Shown here piece after piece: positions 17,988 to 26,600 of a DNA stretch of 64,000 nt. How positions within the stretch are numbered: position 1 is the stretch's first letter; the number at the start of each line of letters is the position of its first letter. The stretch covers positions 91,908 to 155,907 of the forward strand of contig NZ_DF968078.1 of the NCBI RefSeq assembly GCF_001047135.2, given 5' to 3'. The DNA comes from Fructobacillus tropaeoli (GTDB taxonomy: Bacteria > Bacillota > Bacilli > Lactobacillales > Lactobacillaceae). Made by a program: the position numbers and the translations under genes. Below the pieces are notes generated by a model. That model did not search any database. It was not told the origin of the DNA and saw nothing but the letters and a program-made list of their open reading frames with translations.

Positions 17988-18005
17988 ACGCCACCGAAGC
18001 GACGT
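17988..18005 (-). terminator. Terminator after rpsU
   Basis: Arms ACGTCGC and GTGGCGT (two G-U pairs) around a TTCG tetraloop, then a T run on the minus strand, 12 bases past the rpsU stop. Confidence 0.85.
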
Positions 18006-18017
18006 TTTTTGGCCGAA

Positions 18018-18206
18018 TTAACGGTTCTTCTTCTTCTTGTTGCGCTTACGTGCTGCTTCAGACTTCAACTTACGTTCAACTGAAGGCTTAACATAGAATT
18101 CGCGCTTGCGGTATTCTTGGAGAGTACCGTCCTTTGAAACACCACGCTTGAAGCGGCGCAATGCGTCATCCAAAGATTCGTTCTTGCGTACAATAACCTT
18201 TGCCAT
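18018..18206 (-). CDS. rpsU: 30S ribosomal protein S21
   Basis: 62 residues: [27 protein letters not shown] then a basic tail ending [11 protein letters not shown], the expected length. ATG 18206 follows AAGGAGGGGAATCGAC; 14 codons upstream of it are not S21-like. Minor late-assembling subunit protein near the mRNA exit platform. Confidence 0.96.
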   Translation of the reverse strand: MAKVIVRKNESLDDALRRFKRGVSKDGTLQEYRKREFYVKPSVERKLKSEAARKRNKKKKNR

Positions 18207-18368
18207 GTCGATTCCCCTCCTTCCTCGCATTTTACTTCGTATTTTCAACGATATGCACTAAAGACCTATATATTATCTCAATTCTAAGAAAGAAAGTCAA
18301 CAACTTTTTATGAAAAATCAGAATTGCCCGCTATGGCAAAAAAAACATACTCTCGGCCACCGCACCGC

Positions 18369-19465
18369 TTAGCTGATTTTGCTAACGCCCTTCTTTCGTG
18401 ACCACCACATTAGCAGGGCCGTTAAAAGCAGTAAAAGGACCATCAATTCGACAAACCCGCCATCCTTTGCGGTACACGGTTAGCAATCGTATTAAATAAA
18501 TAGGTTCCCGCCATTGGGTAGGATAGACCAATCACAATTACGGACAACGTCAATGTGACTAAACCATGCGCAAAATAGAAGAAAACAGCGCCCACACCCA
18601 TGAAAAAAAGACCAAACAAAAAAATATACCGGTGTAAAAAGTGAAAAAAAGTTCCAAAAAGAAAACCCATGACCATCGATGTCAACGTATAAACTGTAAT
18701 AATCACAGAGGCCGTCATGCTCCCACCAAGATGGTGCGCCAAAACCAGATACGGTGTGTAGACATTAACGATTGACATGCCAACCGTTAACAAACCGCAA
18801 TAGACAGCGGAACCAATTATCGGTAATAGGTATTTGGGATGTTCATGCTGGGTGACCCGGTCTGAATCAGCGTGAGCTGATTTTTGCCGTGGCTGATATT
18901 CAGGCACAACTTGAATAAAGCCCCAGCCAACGATGAATAACAGCGCATAGGCTAAGAAGGAAACTTACCAAGAAACAGCTAACAAAGCACCCACACCCAG
19001 GTTGATGACCATCAGACCAATCGGCTCAAAGGCGGATCGATTTCCCAACATTTGGGCCTGGTCATCACCTTCGTAAACGAAATCAATCAGGGTGATGGCC
19101 AATGAATTAACCAAACCGATACCAACTCCGAAAAGCAATCGAGTGATAAAAATCAACCAAAAGTTGGTTAACACACTTGGCAAAACACCCGTAACGGCCA
19201 TCAATAGAATTCCTGTCGCAATCACCCGTTTGATTCCAAATCGATTGGCTAATTGACCGGAAAACAACAGCACGATTAGTGCCGGTATTTGCGGAATGGT
19301 TGCCAATAAGTTGACCATCGTTGCCGGGTAATCAGAAAAGGCTTTTTGTAAGGCTGGTAAAGCCGGCGCGATCCCTTTACCAGTCGCAATACTTAGTGAT
19401 ACCGCTAAAATCCAAAATCGATGATTCAGTGTTTTTGGATCCCAGCGACTTTGCGTGTTTGGCAT
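18369..19465 (-). pseudogene. Degraded MFS transporter
   Basis: The frame from 19465 gives 166 residues of an MFS protein (MPNTQSRWDPKTLNHRFWILAVSLSIA) and ends at TAA 18965-18967 right after AVSW. The same frame then continues (VSFLAYALLFIVGWGFIQVVPEYQ...) with another 150 membrane-type residues to a TGA at 18443-18445. After that, a different frame gives a last hydrophobic helix and basic tail (MVLLLLLTALLMWWSRKKG) up to 18369. So there is a nonsense change (CAA to TAA is the simplest) plus a frameshift with a small deletion near the 3' end. It is not likely to be functional. Confidence 0.85.
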
Positions 19466-19612
19466 TGAATTTCCTCCTTTTACTTTATTTTCTTAATTTC
19501 ATTGTACCGCCTTTCGTGAAAAGTGACACAGGTCCCCTCATCATAAACAAAGAAACAAATGTTGTCACTGAAAAACCTGATTTTTAGAAAAAATGACTCA
19601 AAAAAGTTCTAT

Positions 19613-20266
19613 TTATAAAGGCGAATTCAACCGTAAAAACGGACAAGCCCGTTTGTTAAAATAGGCAATTAGCGGTCCATTGCAGGCCAAGGAAAAAAGT
19701 GTTCCAGCCTGAACACCAACAACTGCATGCAAATGAAAGGTTGTCGCTGTGACCAAGATCACGGGTGGCACAAAGGCCACCAACTGGGCCCAGGCAAAAT
19801 GATTGTTAAAAAAGCGACTTGTTAGCAACGTTGTTAATGAATCCGTTGGGTACAACCACAAATTAGCCCGTTGATAAAAGGACGTGCCCAAGCAAACAAT
19901 GGTGATGCCGATAATTGCCAAGAAAATTCGCAGCCATAATGCCACTGGCACTGTGAATTTTTTTGATAGTGCTGTGACAAAAAAATGAATTAACTGGCTA
20001 AAAAGCAAAACAAACAACAATTCACCGCTGACCGTCAGCCAGGAAAAACGTTCCGGCAAAAGCAAATTAATACCAATCACAATCAAACCAATCGTCATTA
20101 AGATGAACGAAATCCCCACCCCACTCCATTGCGCCAACCCTAAAGCCGCTGCGGTCCACAAGCCGTTCCCGGCAGTTGAAATAATGGACAGTGCATTACC
20201 AAAGGCCACCAGCACCAAGCCCAGTAAAAAGAACAATAGTCGCGTTCGAATATGATTATTTTCCAA
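19613..20266 (-). CDS. YczE/YyaS-family integral membrane protein
   Basis: 217 residues, five or six transmembrane segments, with the family opening LFFLLGLVLVAFGNALSIISTAGNGLWTAAALGLAQWSGV. The function of the family is unknown, although in bacilli a member sits near antibiotic synthesis genes. It follows the MarR gene, and a MarR-type palindrome lies 24 bases before its start (20292-20305), so it is probably the regulated gene. ATG follows AGGAGATCC. Confidence 0.8.
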   Translation of the reverse strand: MENNHIRTRLLFFLLGLVLVAFGNALSIISTAGNGLWTAAALGLAQWSGVGISFILMTIGLIVIGINLLLPERFSWLTVSGELLFVLLFSQLIHFFVTALSKKFTVPVALWLRIFLAIIGITIVCLGTSFYQRANLWLYPTDSLTTLLTSRFFNNHFAWAQLVAFVPPVILVTATTFHLHAVVGVQAGTLFSLACNGPLIAYFNKRACPFLRLNSPL

Positions 20267-20291
20267 AAGGATCTCCTCTTTTATCCTTGCA

Positions 20292-20305
20292 GTTGCATTT
20301 GCAAC
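20292..20305 (-). promoter_or_regulatory. MarR operator before the YczE-like gene
   Basis: Palindrome GTTGCATTTGCAAC (central T-T mismatch), extended by A and T to 16 bases. It is the same sequence class as the palindrome in front of the marR gene. Confidence 0.7.
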
Positions 20306-20330
20306 TGTATCTGTTAAAATAAAGCACAGC

Positions 20331-20741
20331 TTAACTGTGCAAAATTTTGTTAAGTATTTTGTTCAAATCTTTTAACTCCGTTGCTGACAAGGTTGAAAGA
20401 CGCCCTTTAATGTACTGACGCTCCAGTTTTGCCAAGACCTCGTAGCGGTCACGCGCCTTTTGTGTCGGATAGAGTTGCTTATAATTTTTATTTTGAGCAT
20501 CCGTTACCTTATCGATATAGCCTCGGTCATCCAATTTTTTTAAGGATCGGCTCAGCGTTGTCTTATCGACTTGGATTAATTCTGCCAAATCAGACTGGGT
20601 CAGGCCCTCATGTTCCACAATCCGAATCAAATACAAAAACAGATTATTTTCTAATTGGTACTGACTGGCGGCCTGGTTCATCTCTTTTGTCGCCCGCCGT
20701 GAAACCGACCCCATTTGACGAAACACTTCTAATTCAATCAC
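20331..20741 (-). CDS. MarR-family transcriptional regulator
   Basis: 136 residues with a MarR winged helix (FLYLIRIVEHEGLTQSDLAELIQVDKTTLSRSLKKLDDRGYIDKVTDAQNKNYKQLYPT). The start is taken as GTG 20741 (MIELEVFRQMGSVSRRATKE) because AAAGGGAG lies seven bases before it; the open frame continues upstream only through the operator region with hydrophobic residues unlike the family. Palindromes GTTGCATATGCAAC before it and GTTGCATTTGCAAC before the next gene suggest it represses itself and the YczE-like gene. Ligand unknown. Confidence 0.82.
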   Translation of the reverse strand: MIELEVFRQMGSVSRRATKEMNQAASQYQLENNLFLYLIRIVEHEGLTQSDLAELIQVDKTTLSRSLKKLDDRGYIDKVTDAQNKNYKQLYPTQKARDRYEVLAKLERQYIKGRLSTLSATELKDLNKILNKILHS

Positions 20742-20767
20742 AGACAAGCTCCCTTTCACGTGCAACA

Positions 20768-20781
20768 GTTGCATATGCAAC
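20768..20781. promoter_or_regulatory. MarR operator between marR and the GNAT gene
   Basis: Perfect palindrome GTTGCATATGCAAC, with an overlapping TGCAAC-A-GTTGCA at 20761-20773. It sits between the two divergent starts and next to a plus-strand -10-like TATTATA, so it could control both. Confidence 0.75.
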
Positions 20782-20817
20782 ATTATTATACAGGAAAAAA
20801 GAAAGAAGACGAGAACA

Positions 20818-21258
20818 ATGTGGCAAAAAAAGACTATGGACAACCTGACTGCCGATGAATTCTACCAAACGCTCAAACTTCGCATCGACACGTTTGTCGT
20901 CGAGCAAAATCGCATTTACCATGAACTAGACGAAAACGATCCAAAAGCCATCCATGTTTTTTACCAGGAAAGCGAAAAGCATCCCGCTCTCGCCTATGCC
21001 CGCGTTTTTGAAAATGGTGACCACATCACCTTTGGCCGCGTCGTAACCGCTCCAGCGGCCCGTGGTACCGGCCTGGGCAACCAGTTAATGACACAAATTT
21101 TAGCTGTGTGTCAGGAAAATTGGCCCGGCCAAGCCATCGAAATCGAATCGCAAGAACAGGTCGTTGGTTTTTATGAAAAATTTGGTTTTACGGCTATCGG
21201 CCAGCCCTTTATCTTTGAAGGAACACCCCACGTCACCATGCGCCGTGAAGCAAAATAA
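20818..21258 (+). CDS. GNAT acetyltransferase, ElaA-like
   Basis: 146 residues. ElaA-type GNAT fold: TLKLRIDTFVVEQNRIYHELDENDPKAIHV at the start, acetyl-CoA loop VVTAPAARGTGLGNQLM near residue 80, and SQEQVVGFYEKFGF at the end. Substrate unknown. One of few plus-strand genes; divergent from marR and sharing its operator region, so possibly co-regulated. An ATG six codons in (20836) is an alternative start; neither has a strong ribosome site. Confidence 0.85.
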   Translation: MWQKKTMDNLTADEFYQTLKLRIDTFVVEQNRIYHELDENDPKAIHVFYQESEKHPALAYARVFENGDHITFGRVVTAPAARGTGLGNQLMTQILAVCQENWPGQAIEIESQEQVVGFYEKFGFTAIGQPFIFEGTPHVTMRREAK

Positions 21259-21323
21259 AAAGGTCCTTTCTTGAGCTGATTTTTAAGTGATCAAATCCCT
21301 TCAACCGTTTCAAAGGCTCAAAA

Positions 21324-21358
21324 AAAGCGTCCCGATTTTTACCAAATCGAGACGCTTT
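21324..21358. terminator. Bidirectional terminator between the GNAT and yitT genes
   Basis: Arms AAAAGCGTCCCGATTT and AAATCGAGACGCTTTT with a T run on the plus strand and on the minus strand. It serves two convergent genes. Confidence 0.85.
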
Positions 21359-21375
21359 TACTTTGTTTAAATATT

Positions 21376-22242
21376 TTATGGCTCCGGTTCGTAGAAGCGA
21401 CCACCCGTATACTCAACCTTTGACTCAGAGTAAAAGGCATTTGGATCAACTTCCTTAATCGCGTGCCGCAGTTCCGGCAACTCGTGTTGAGTGACCACTG
21501 TTAGCAAGATTGACCGGTCACGACCGGTATAACCACCGTGAGCAGAATCGATAATCGTGACACCACGACGCATCTTGTTTTGAATCGTGTCCGTCATCTC
21601 TTCTGGCTTGTTGGTCACAATCATTTCTTGAATTTGTTGTTGGTGAGTATAGAACAAATCGATAAAGTGAGCCGAAACAACCACACCGATAATGGAATAA
21701 AGGGCATATTGCCAACCGTAGGTCAAACCAGCACCAACCATGATCAAGGCATTAAAGGCCAGGTTGACCGAGCCAACCTTCATCCGGAATTGATGCTTCA
21801 ATTCCATTCCGATAATGTCCAATCCTCCGGTACCAACACCACAGCGCAAGGCGGTTCCAACAGCCATTCCGTTAATACCACCACCAAAGATAGCGTTAAT
21901 CAAAGGATCCGGCGTCAAAACAGTCTTTGTTGCAAACAGCGGCACAAAGGCTGCCGAGAGCAAAACCGCCATTGCCGTAAAGATGGCAAAGCGCTTCGAC
22001 AAGGTAAACCAAGCCAAAAGCAAAAGTGGCATGTTTACCAAAGCAATCGCCCAAGCAACATTAATCTTTCCACCGGTTAACGTGTCAACCAATTGAGCCA
22101 ATCCGGTAAAACCAGACGAATAGACGTGTCCAGGTAGCCAGAAGTAATTCAACGCCAGCGATAACATAATGGCGTAAAAGAGCGCTCCAACAACTTGATG
22201 GAGATAGTAGTGATCGAGATTTTTTCCTATTTTCCGTATCAT
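21376..22242 (-). CDS. YitT-family membrane protein (DUF161/DUF2179)
   Basis: 288 residues: about six transmembrane segments in the first 200 residues (ALFYAIMLSLALNYFWLPGHVYSSG; TGGLDIIG), then a soluble DUF2179 domain (RGVTIIDSAHGGYTGRDRSILLTVVTQHELPELRHAIKEVDPNAF). Transport or sensing function unproven. The ATG has no ribosome site in the 20 bases before it, and a potential multi-helix leader ends about 22 bases upstream. Confidence 0.88.
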   Translation of the reverse strand: MIRKIGKNLDHYYLHQVVGALFYAIMLSLALNYFWLPGHVYSSGFTGLAQLVDTLTGGKINVAWAIALVNMPLLLLAWFTLSKRFAIFTAMAVLLSAAFVPLFATKTVLTPDPLINAIFGGGINGMAVGTALRCGVGTGGLDIIGMELKHQFRMKVGSVNLAFNALIMVGAGLTYGWQYALYSIIGVVVSAHFIDLFYTHQQQIQEMIVTNKPEEMTDTIQNKMRRGVTIIDSAHGGYTGRDRSILLTVVTQHELPELRHAIKEVDPNAFYSESKVEYTGGRFYEPEP

Positions 22243-22264
22243 TGTGTTTTGCTAGGTCAACTAA

Positions 22265-22350
22265 GAACGGTCCGACCAATCCTTAATCCCTAACCCTTTT
22301 GACCAACTTAAAAGCCTGGTCCTTAGCCTAACGACGCTAATCCGCCGTTC
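22265..22350 (-). promoter_or_regulatory. Possible structured RNA leader of yitT
   Basis: On the minus strand GAACGG (22345-22350) pairs with CCGTTC (22265-22270). Inside lie TTAGC/GCTAA (336-340 with 323-327) and GACCA/TGGTC (317-321 with 301-305). Just before the start, TTGACC could instead pair with GGTCAA next to the third helix. I do not recognise a known riboswitch. Confidence 0.4.
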
Positions 22351-22437
22351 GATACATATATTTTAACAAGATTAGAAAATATTTGAAGGGTAATTTTATA
22401 AAAAACAGACAATTTTAATCAAAAAATCAGTAAAAAA

Positions 22438-22462
22438 CGGTATCAAATCAAGTCTGATACCG
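22438..22462 (-). terminator. Terminator after aspS
   Basis: Perfect arms CGGTATCA and TGATACCG with a nine-base loop, then TTTTTT on the minus strand. Confidence 0.88.
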
Positions 22463-22475
22463 CTTTGTTAAGTTT

Positions 22476-24260
22476 TTACTTATTTTCGGCAGAAGTTGGG
22501 ACTTCCAAACCGAGTTCAAGCAATTGTGCACCAGCAACCGGTGTTGGTGCTTCTGTCATTGGCTCTGTAGCCTTTGAGTTCTTCGGGAAGGCAATCACTT
22601 CACGAATATTGTCTTGGCCAGCCAAGAGCATTGCCAAGCGGTCCAATCCAAGAGCAATTCCACCCATTGGTGGGAAACCATATTCCATTCCTTCAAGCAA
22701 GAAACCAAAGGCCTCGTTGGCTGATTCCTTGGTAAAGCCAAGCGCCTTAAGCATCTTTTCTTGGATATCCGTTCGGTGAATACGGATTGAGCCAGATCCC
22801 AATTCGTAACCATTCAAGACCAAGTCATAAGACTGGGCATGGGCCTTGTGTGGGTCTTCGCCTTCATTCAAGTAGTGCAGGTCTTCTTCGTTTGGCATCG
22901 TGAATGGGTGGTGGGCCGCAATCCAACGATCAAAATCTTCTGAGTATTCAAACAATGGCCAGTCCACAATCCAAGCAAAGCGCCAAGGATTTTCTTGGTC
23001 AACCAAGTCCAAATCAGTAGCCGTCTGGCGACGCAAGTAGTCCAATGAAGCAGCAACAACATCAGCTCGACCAGCACCGAAGAGCAAAAGGTCTCCTGAT
23101 TTGGCACCACTGGCTGCCAAAATAGCTTCACCAGCTTCGTCCGCAAAGAACTTAGCAATTGGGCCGTTCAAGCCATCGTCCGTCACCTTCATCCAGGCCA
23201 AGCCCTTGGCACCGAAGCGTTCGATGTACTGACCCAACTTGTCGATGTCCTTACGAGAGTAGTGGTCTGCCCCACCAGGAACGGCAATGGCCTTGACGAC
23301 CCCACCGTCCTTCACGGCGTTAGCAAAGACGCCAAAATCAGAATCCTTGACCGTTTCTGACAAGTCTTGGATTTCATAGGCGATTCGCAAGTCCGGCTTA
23401 TCAGTACCGAAGCGGTCCATTGATTCTTGCCAAGTCAAACGCGTGATGTCCTCAAGCTTTAAGTTGAAGTCCACAACGTCCTTCATGATTTGTTGAACCC
23501 AACGGCCCACCAATTCTTGAATTTCGGCAGCTGACATGAAAGAGGTTTCCATATCCAACTGCGTAAATTCAGGTTGACGGTCCCCACGCAAATCCTCGTC
23601 TCGGAAACAACGGGCAATTTGGAAGTAGCGGTCGAAGCCAGCCCCCATCAAGAGTTGCTTGAAGAGCTGGGGTGACTGTGGCAAGGCATAGAATGAACCA
23701 GGATAAACTCGGGAAGGAACCAAGTAATCGCGAGCTCCTTCTGGCGTTGACTTGGCCAAGTATGGCGTTTCAATATTGATAAAGTCGTTTTGGTCCATAA
23801 AATGCGTGGCAGAAGCCATGATTTTTGACCGAACACGCAAGTTCTTTTGCATTTCTGGACGGCGCAAGTCCAAGTAGCGGTACCGGAGCTTCAATTCTTC
23901 CCCAGCATTCACGCCATCTTCGATATCAAAGACCGGCGTCTTGGCTTCTGCAAGAATCTCAGCCTTGGTTACCTTAACTTCAATACCACCAGACTTAATC
24001 TTCTTGTTTTCCTGGCCATCTGCACGGGCAACCACTTCACCCTCGATAGCCAAAACATATTCATTACGAGCACCCTGGGCCACATCAAGGGCTGCCTGGT
24101 TAGCAGCAGAAAAAGTTAACTGAACAATTCCCTCGCGGTCACGCAAGTCAATAAAGACAAGGTCCCCAAAGTTACGACGCTTTTGTACCCAACCAGCCAA
24201 CGTCACCGTTTGACCAATATATTGCTCATCAACTAAACCAGCATAAGTCGTTCGTTTCAT
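22476..24260 (-). CDS. aspS: Aspartyl-tRNA synthetase
   Basis: 594 residues, the bacterial-type length. N-terminal OB fold ([29 protein letters not shown]), class II motif 2 ([20 protein letters not shown]) and motif 3 ([15 protein letters not shown]), with the GAD insertion between. It charges tRNA-Asp. ATG follows AGGAGGAATAAGA. It is second in the hisS-aspS operon, 12 bases after hisS, behind a T-box. Confidence 0.96.
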   Translation of the reverse strand: MKRTTYAGLVDEQYIGQTVTLAGWVQKRRNFGDLVFIDLRDREGIVQLTFSAANQAALDVAQGARNEYVLAIEGEVVARADGQENKKIKSGGIEVKVTKAEILAEAKTPVFDIEDGVNAGEELKLRYRYLDLRRPEMQKNLRVRSKIMASATHFMDQNDFINIETPYLAKSTPEGARDYLVPSRVYPGSFYALPQSPQLFKQLLMGAGFDRYFQIARCFRDEDLRGDRQPEFTQLDMETSFMSAAEIQELVGRWVQQIMKDVVDFNLKLEDITRLTWQESMDRFGTDKPDLRIAYEIQDLSETVKDSDFGVFANAVKDGGVVKAIAVPGGADHYSRKDIDKLGQYIERFGAKGLAWMKVTDDGLNGPIAKFFADEAGEAILAASGAKSGDLLLFGAGRADVVAASLDYLRRQTATDLDLVDQENPWRFAWIVDWPLFEYSEDFDRWIAAHHPFTMPNEEDLHYLNEGEDPHKAHAQSYDLVLNGYELGSGSIRIHRTDIQEKMLKALGFTKESANEAFGFLLEGMEYGFPPMGGIALGLDRLAMLLAGQDNIREVIAFPKNSKATEPMTEAPTPVAGAQLLELGLEVPTSAENK

Positions 24261-24272
24261 TTCTTATTCCTC

Positions 24273-25568
24273 CTATGCTTCCAGTGCCTTCACAATCCCT
24301 GCCAAGTCGTCTTGAATCTTGGCCAAGTCCAAATCAGCTTGGTGGCCGGTCGCCATATCCTTGATCTGAACCTGATTTGTCTTGACTTCCTCTTCACCCA
24401 AGGTAATCACGAAGCGAGCATCACGACGGTTAGCCGTCTTGAACTGTGCTTTCACTGACCGACCTGTAAAGTCTAAATCAGCAGAATAACCCAAATCACG
24501 CAAGGACGTTGCCAATTCAAGCGTCTTGGCTTGCGTATCCTCACCAATGTGCACAAGGTAGAAATCAAGCCCAGCCGGCTTCATCTCCGCTTGTCCCTGA
24601 GCCTGCAAGAGTGAAATCAATCGTTCCACACCCAAACCAAAACCAATTCCTGGTGTTTCTGGTCCACCAAATTCCTCAACTAAACCAGAGTAGCGACCAC
24701 CACCAGCAATGGTTGCAGTCCCCTTCAAGTTTGGATCCGTCGTCATCACCTCAAAAATCGTATCGTTATAATAATCCAAGCCACGAACCATGGTCTGATC
24801 GATTTCATAATCAATCCCCAAGTCGTCCAAGTAACCCTTAACCGCGGCAAAATGAGCTTTTGATTCTTCTGACAAGTAATCAAAAATCGTTGGCGCATCC
24901 GCAACAATCTTTTGATCGTTTTCATCCTTAGAATCTAAAATTCGCAAAGGATTCTTTTCCAATCGAGTCTGTGAATCCTTTGATAATTCATCTGCATGTG
25001 GTTGCAAGTAAGCAACCAGTGCATCCCGGTAAGCTTGACGTGAACCTTGGTCGCCCAAAGTGTTCAAGGCAACCCTCAAATCCTTTAATTCTAATGAAGC
25101 CAAAAACTTAACGACCATCGTAATTACTTCAGCATCCAGGCTTGGTTCCTTTGAGCCAAACGCCTCAACCCCGATTTGGTGGAATTGACGGAAGCGACCA
25201 GCTTGAGGCCGTTCATAGCGGAACATTGGGCCCATATAAAAGATTTTGTATGGGCTTTCATGTTCTGGCCCGAAGAGCTTATTTTCAACATAAGCACGAA
25301 CGACACCGGCCGTTCCTTCAGGACGCAACGCCATGTGACGGTCACCCTTGTCGTTAAAGTCATACATTTCCTTGGTCACGACATCGGAAGTATCACCGGC
25401 CGAACGAGCGTAGACGTCGAAGGCTTCAAACATCGGTGTTCTGATTTCCCCGTAACCATAACGGGCAAAAATCTTCCGCGCCTGTTGTTCGATGCGCTGC
25501 CATTCGCGCACGTTTTCTTCAAATAAGTCCGCGGTCCCCTTGGGCCGTTGAAAATTAGCTTTTCCCAT
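24273..25568 (-). CDS. hisS: Histidyl-tRNA synthetase
   Basis: 431 residues: FQRPKGTADLFEENVREW, class II motif 2 (FRYERPQAGRFRQFHQIGVEAFG), HisA motif VRGLDYYNDTIFEV, motif 3 GFGLGVERL and an anticodon-binding C-domain. ATG 25568 (MGKANFQRPKG) is the family start. A good GGAGG lies 26 bases upstream, separated from the ATG by a six-base-pair hairpin (25579-25594) that would bring it to about 10 bases when folded. First gene of the operon, controlled by the T-box at 25641-25870. Confidence 0.95.
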   Translation of the reverse strand: MGKANFQRPKGTADLFEENVREWQRIEQQARKIFARYGYGEIRTPMFEAFDVYARSAGDTSDVVTKEMYDFNDKGDRHMALRPEGTAGVVRAYVENKLFGPEHESPYKIFYMGPMFRYERPQAGRFRQFHQIGVEAFGSKEPSLDAEVITMVVKFLASLELKDLRVALNTLGDQGSRQAYRDALVAYLQPHADELSKDSQTRLEKNPLRILDSKDENDQKIVADAPTIFDYLSEESKAHFAAVKGYLDDLGIDYEIDQTMVRGLDYYNDTIFEVMTTDPNLKGTATIAGGGRYSGLVEEFGGPETPGIGFGLGVERLISLLQAQGQAEMKPAGLDFYLVHIGEDTQAKTLELATSLRDLGYSADLDFTGRSVKAQFKTANRRDARFVITLGEEEVKTNQVQIKDMATGHQADLDLAKIQDDLAGIVKALEA

Positions 25569-25578
25569 CTCATCTATT

Positions 25579-25594
25579 CGACGCCAATGCGTCG
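25579..25594 (-). promoter_or_regulatory. Hairpin between ribosome site and start of hisS
   Basis: Perfect stem CGACGC-ATTG-GCGTCG. GGAGG (25595-25599) abuts its 5' side and the hisS ATG lies 10 bases after its 3' side. Folded, the effective spacing becomes normal. Confidence 0.5.
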
Positions 25595-25640
25595 CCTCCA
25601 TTATCATCATTAAAATAGTTAAAAACGATTAGTAATAAAA

Positions 25641-25687
25641 AACGCCCCTAACAGCATTGCCAAATCGGCAAAGTTGTTAAGGGCGCT
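25641..25687 (-). terminator. Terminator of the hisS-aspS T-box
   Basis: Minus-strand arms AGCGCCCTTAACAAC and GCTGTTAGGGGCGTT with an inner TTTGCCGA/TTGGCAA helix, then TTTTTTATT. It competes with the T-box antiterminator. Confidence 0.9.
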
Positions 25688-25692
25688 TTCGA

Positions 25693-25870
25693 GCACGGTA
25701 CCACCTTAGTTTCGTGTATCAACACGCTTTCATCCATAACGCGGATAAACGGCTGGGTTAACAGCAACCTTCCAGGTGTCTTCTAATGAAACTATTGTCT
25801 GACTTGCACCAACCGTCAGATCGCTTTTTGTCCAAGTTTCATCTTCTCCTGCTCATCGGCTAATCTATTT
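25693..25870 (-). promoter_or_regulatory. T-box leader of hisS-aspS, with overlapping Asp/His specifier
   Basis: The T-box sequence AAGGTGGTACCGTG (25694-25707) binds the uncharged tRNA acceptor end. Upstream is a long stem I region that contains GACAC at 25776-25780, which can be read as GAC (Asp) or CAC (His). A promoter with -35 TTGACA (25896-25901) and -10 TAAACT (25874-25879) precedes it. Uncharged tRNA should prevent the terminator and switch on both synthetases. Confidence 0.85.
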
Positions 25871-25873
25871 CTA

Positions 25874-25901
25874 AGTTTAGCAGTTTTTTAATAACTGTCA
25901 A
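25874..25901 (-). promoter_or_regulatory. Promoter of the hisS-aspS operon
   Basis: Minus-strand TTGACA, 16-base spacer, TAAACT. It sits a few bases before the T-box leader begins. Confidence 0.7.
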
Positions 25902-25924
25902 TACTTGAAACAAGTTGATTTGCC

Positions 25925-26056
25925 TTATTTTTTATCATCATGTTGACGACGGCGCTTGCCGCTGAAGAGCGTTAGCAAACCAAGTGCAACTAATGACAAT
26001 AACGACGTATCAGTGTGATGCTTCTGCAAACGACTAGTCATTGGTAAGACAGGCAT
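25925..26056 (-). pseudogene. C-terminal remnant of a sortase-anchored surface protein
   Basis: The last 43 codons read VLPMTS (a degenerate LPxTG), a polar stretch, hydrophobic TSLLSLVALGLLTLFSG and the basic tail KRRRQHDDKK. That is a cell-wall sorting signal. No upstream part of the protein exists: the frame meets a different, plus-strand fragment at about 26050. It is what is left of a larger gene after a rearrangement. Confidence 0.65.
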
Positions 26057-26378
26057 TCACTTTTTAGTCCGTGATTCTAAAAATAAAGCTATTGTCCAAT
26101 CATCCTACGACCTTTCTGATTTTACGCCTCGACAACAGGAACAAATAAAGTTAGTTAAAAAGAAGCTCGATAATAATAATAAATTTAGAGTAGCAAAAAC
26201 TGTTAAACTAAGATATCTGTCGGGAAAACCCCTCCAAAGAACATTTCTCGGCTACGCTCATTTAGCACAAAGAATCTTGGAAGATTCTACTCAAAACTAT
26301 GAAGTTAAGATTTTAAAACAAGCACAGCGTCGAGTAACTAAAAATCAAAAGCAATACCATCACACTGTAATTAATTAA
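26019..26378 (+). pseudogene. Start-less gene fragment, product not recognised
   Basis: An open frame of 119 codons with no ATG and no plausible start ends at TAA 26376-26378. From about 26052 it reads like a real, lysine-rich soluble protein (FLVRDSKNKAIVQSSYDLSD..., LGYAHLAQRILEDST) and its base composition is AT-rich. Its 5' part was lost at the junction with the antisense sorting-signal remnant. A hairpin at 26424-26462 follows. I cannot name the family. Confidence 0.55.
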
Positions 26379-26423
26379 CCAAAAAGATTAACTAACAGTG
26401 ACGTATACAAAAGTTAACAACAA

Positions 26424-26462
26424 TAAGAGCCCCAGGATTTAAAAAAATTCTGGGGCCCTTAT
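26424..26462. terminator. Hairpin/terminator inside the AT-rich island
   Basis: Arms built on GCCCCAG and CTGGGGC with AT extensions. It lies downstream of the plus-strand fragment and of the minus-strand membrane protein, so it could end both. T runs are weak. Confidence 0.55.
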
Positions 26463-26600
26463 ATTATAAATTGATTTACAAATTAAGATAGATTTACAAA
26501 AAGTGACTTCGATTGAATGTCCAAAAGACCGATAACATTCCTAATTTTCAATTTATTTTATTACTAAAGTCTCGGATTCTTACTATTCATGCCTATCTTT

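Noticed and set aside
21538..22080. Plus-strand open frame of 180 codons over yitT
   Set aside because: Antisense to an intact membrane protein gene, His/Asn/Gln-rich, with no ribosome site.
25900..26060. Search for a direct repeat of the tRNA-Ser 3' end as an attachment site
   Set aside because: No copy of the T-arm or acceptor sequence seen at the far border of the island.
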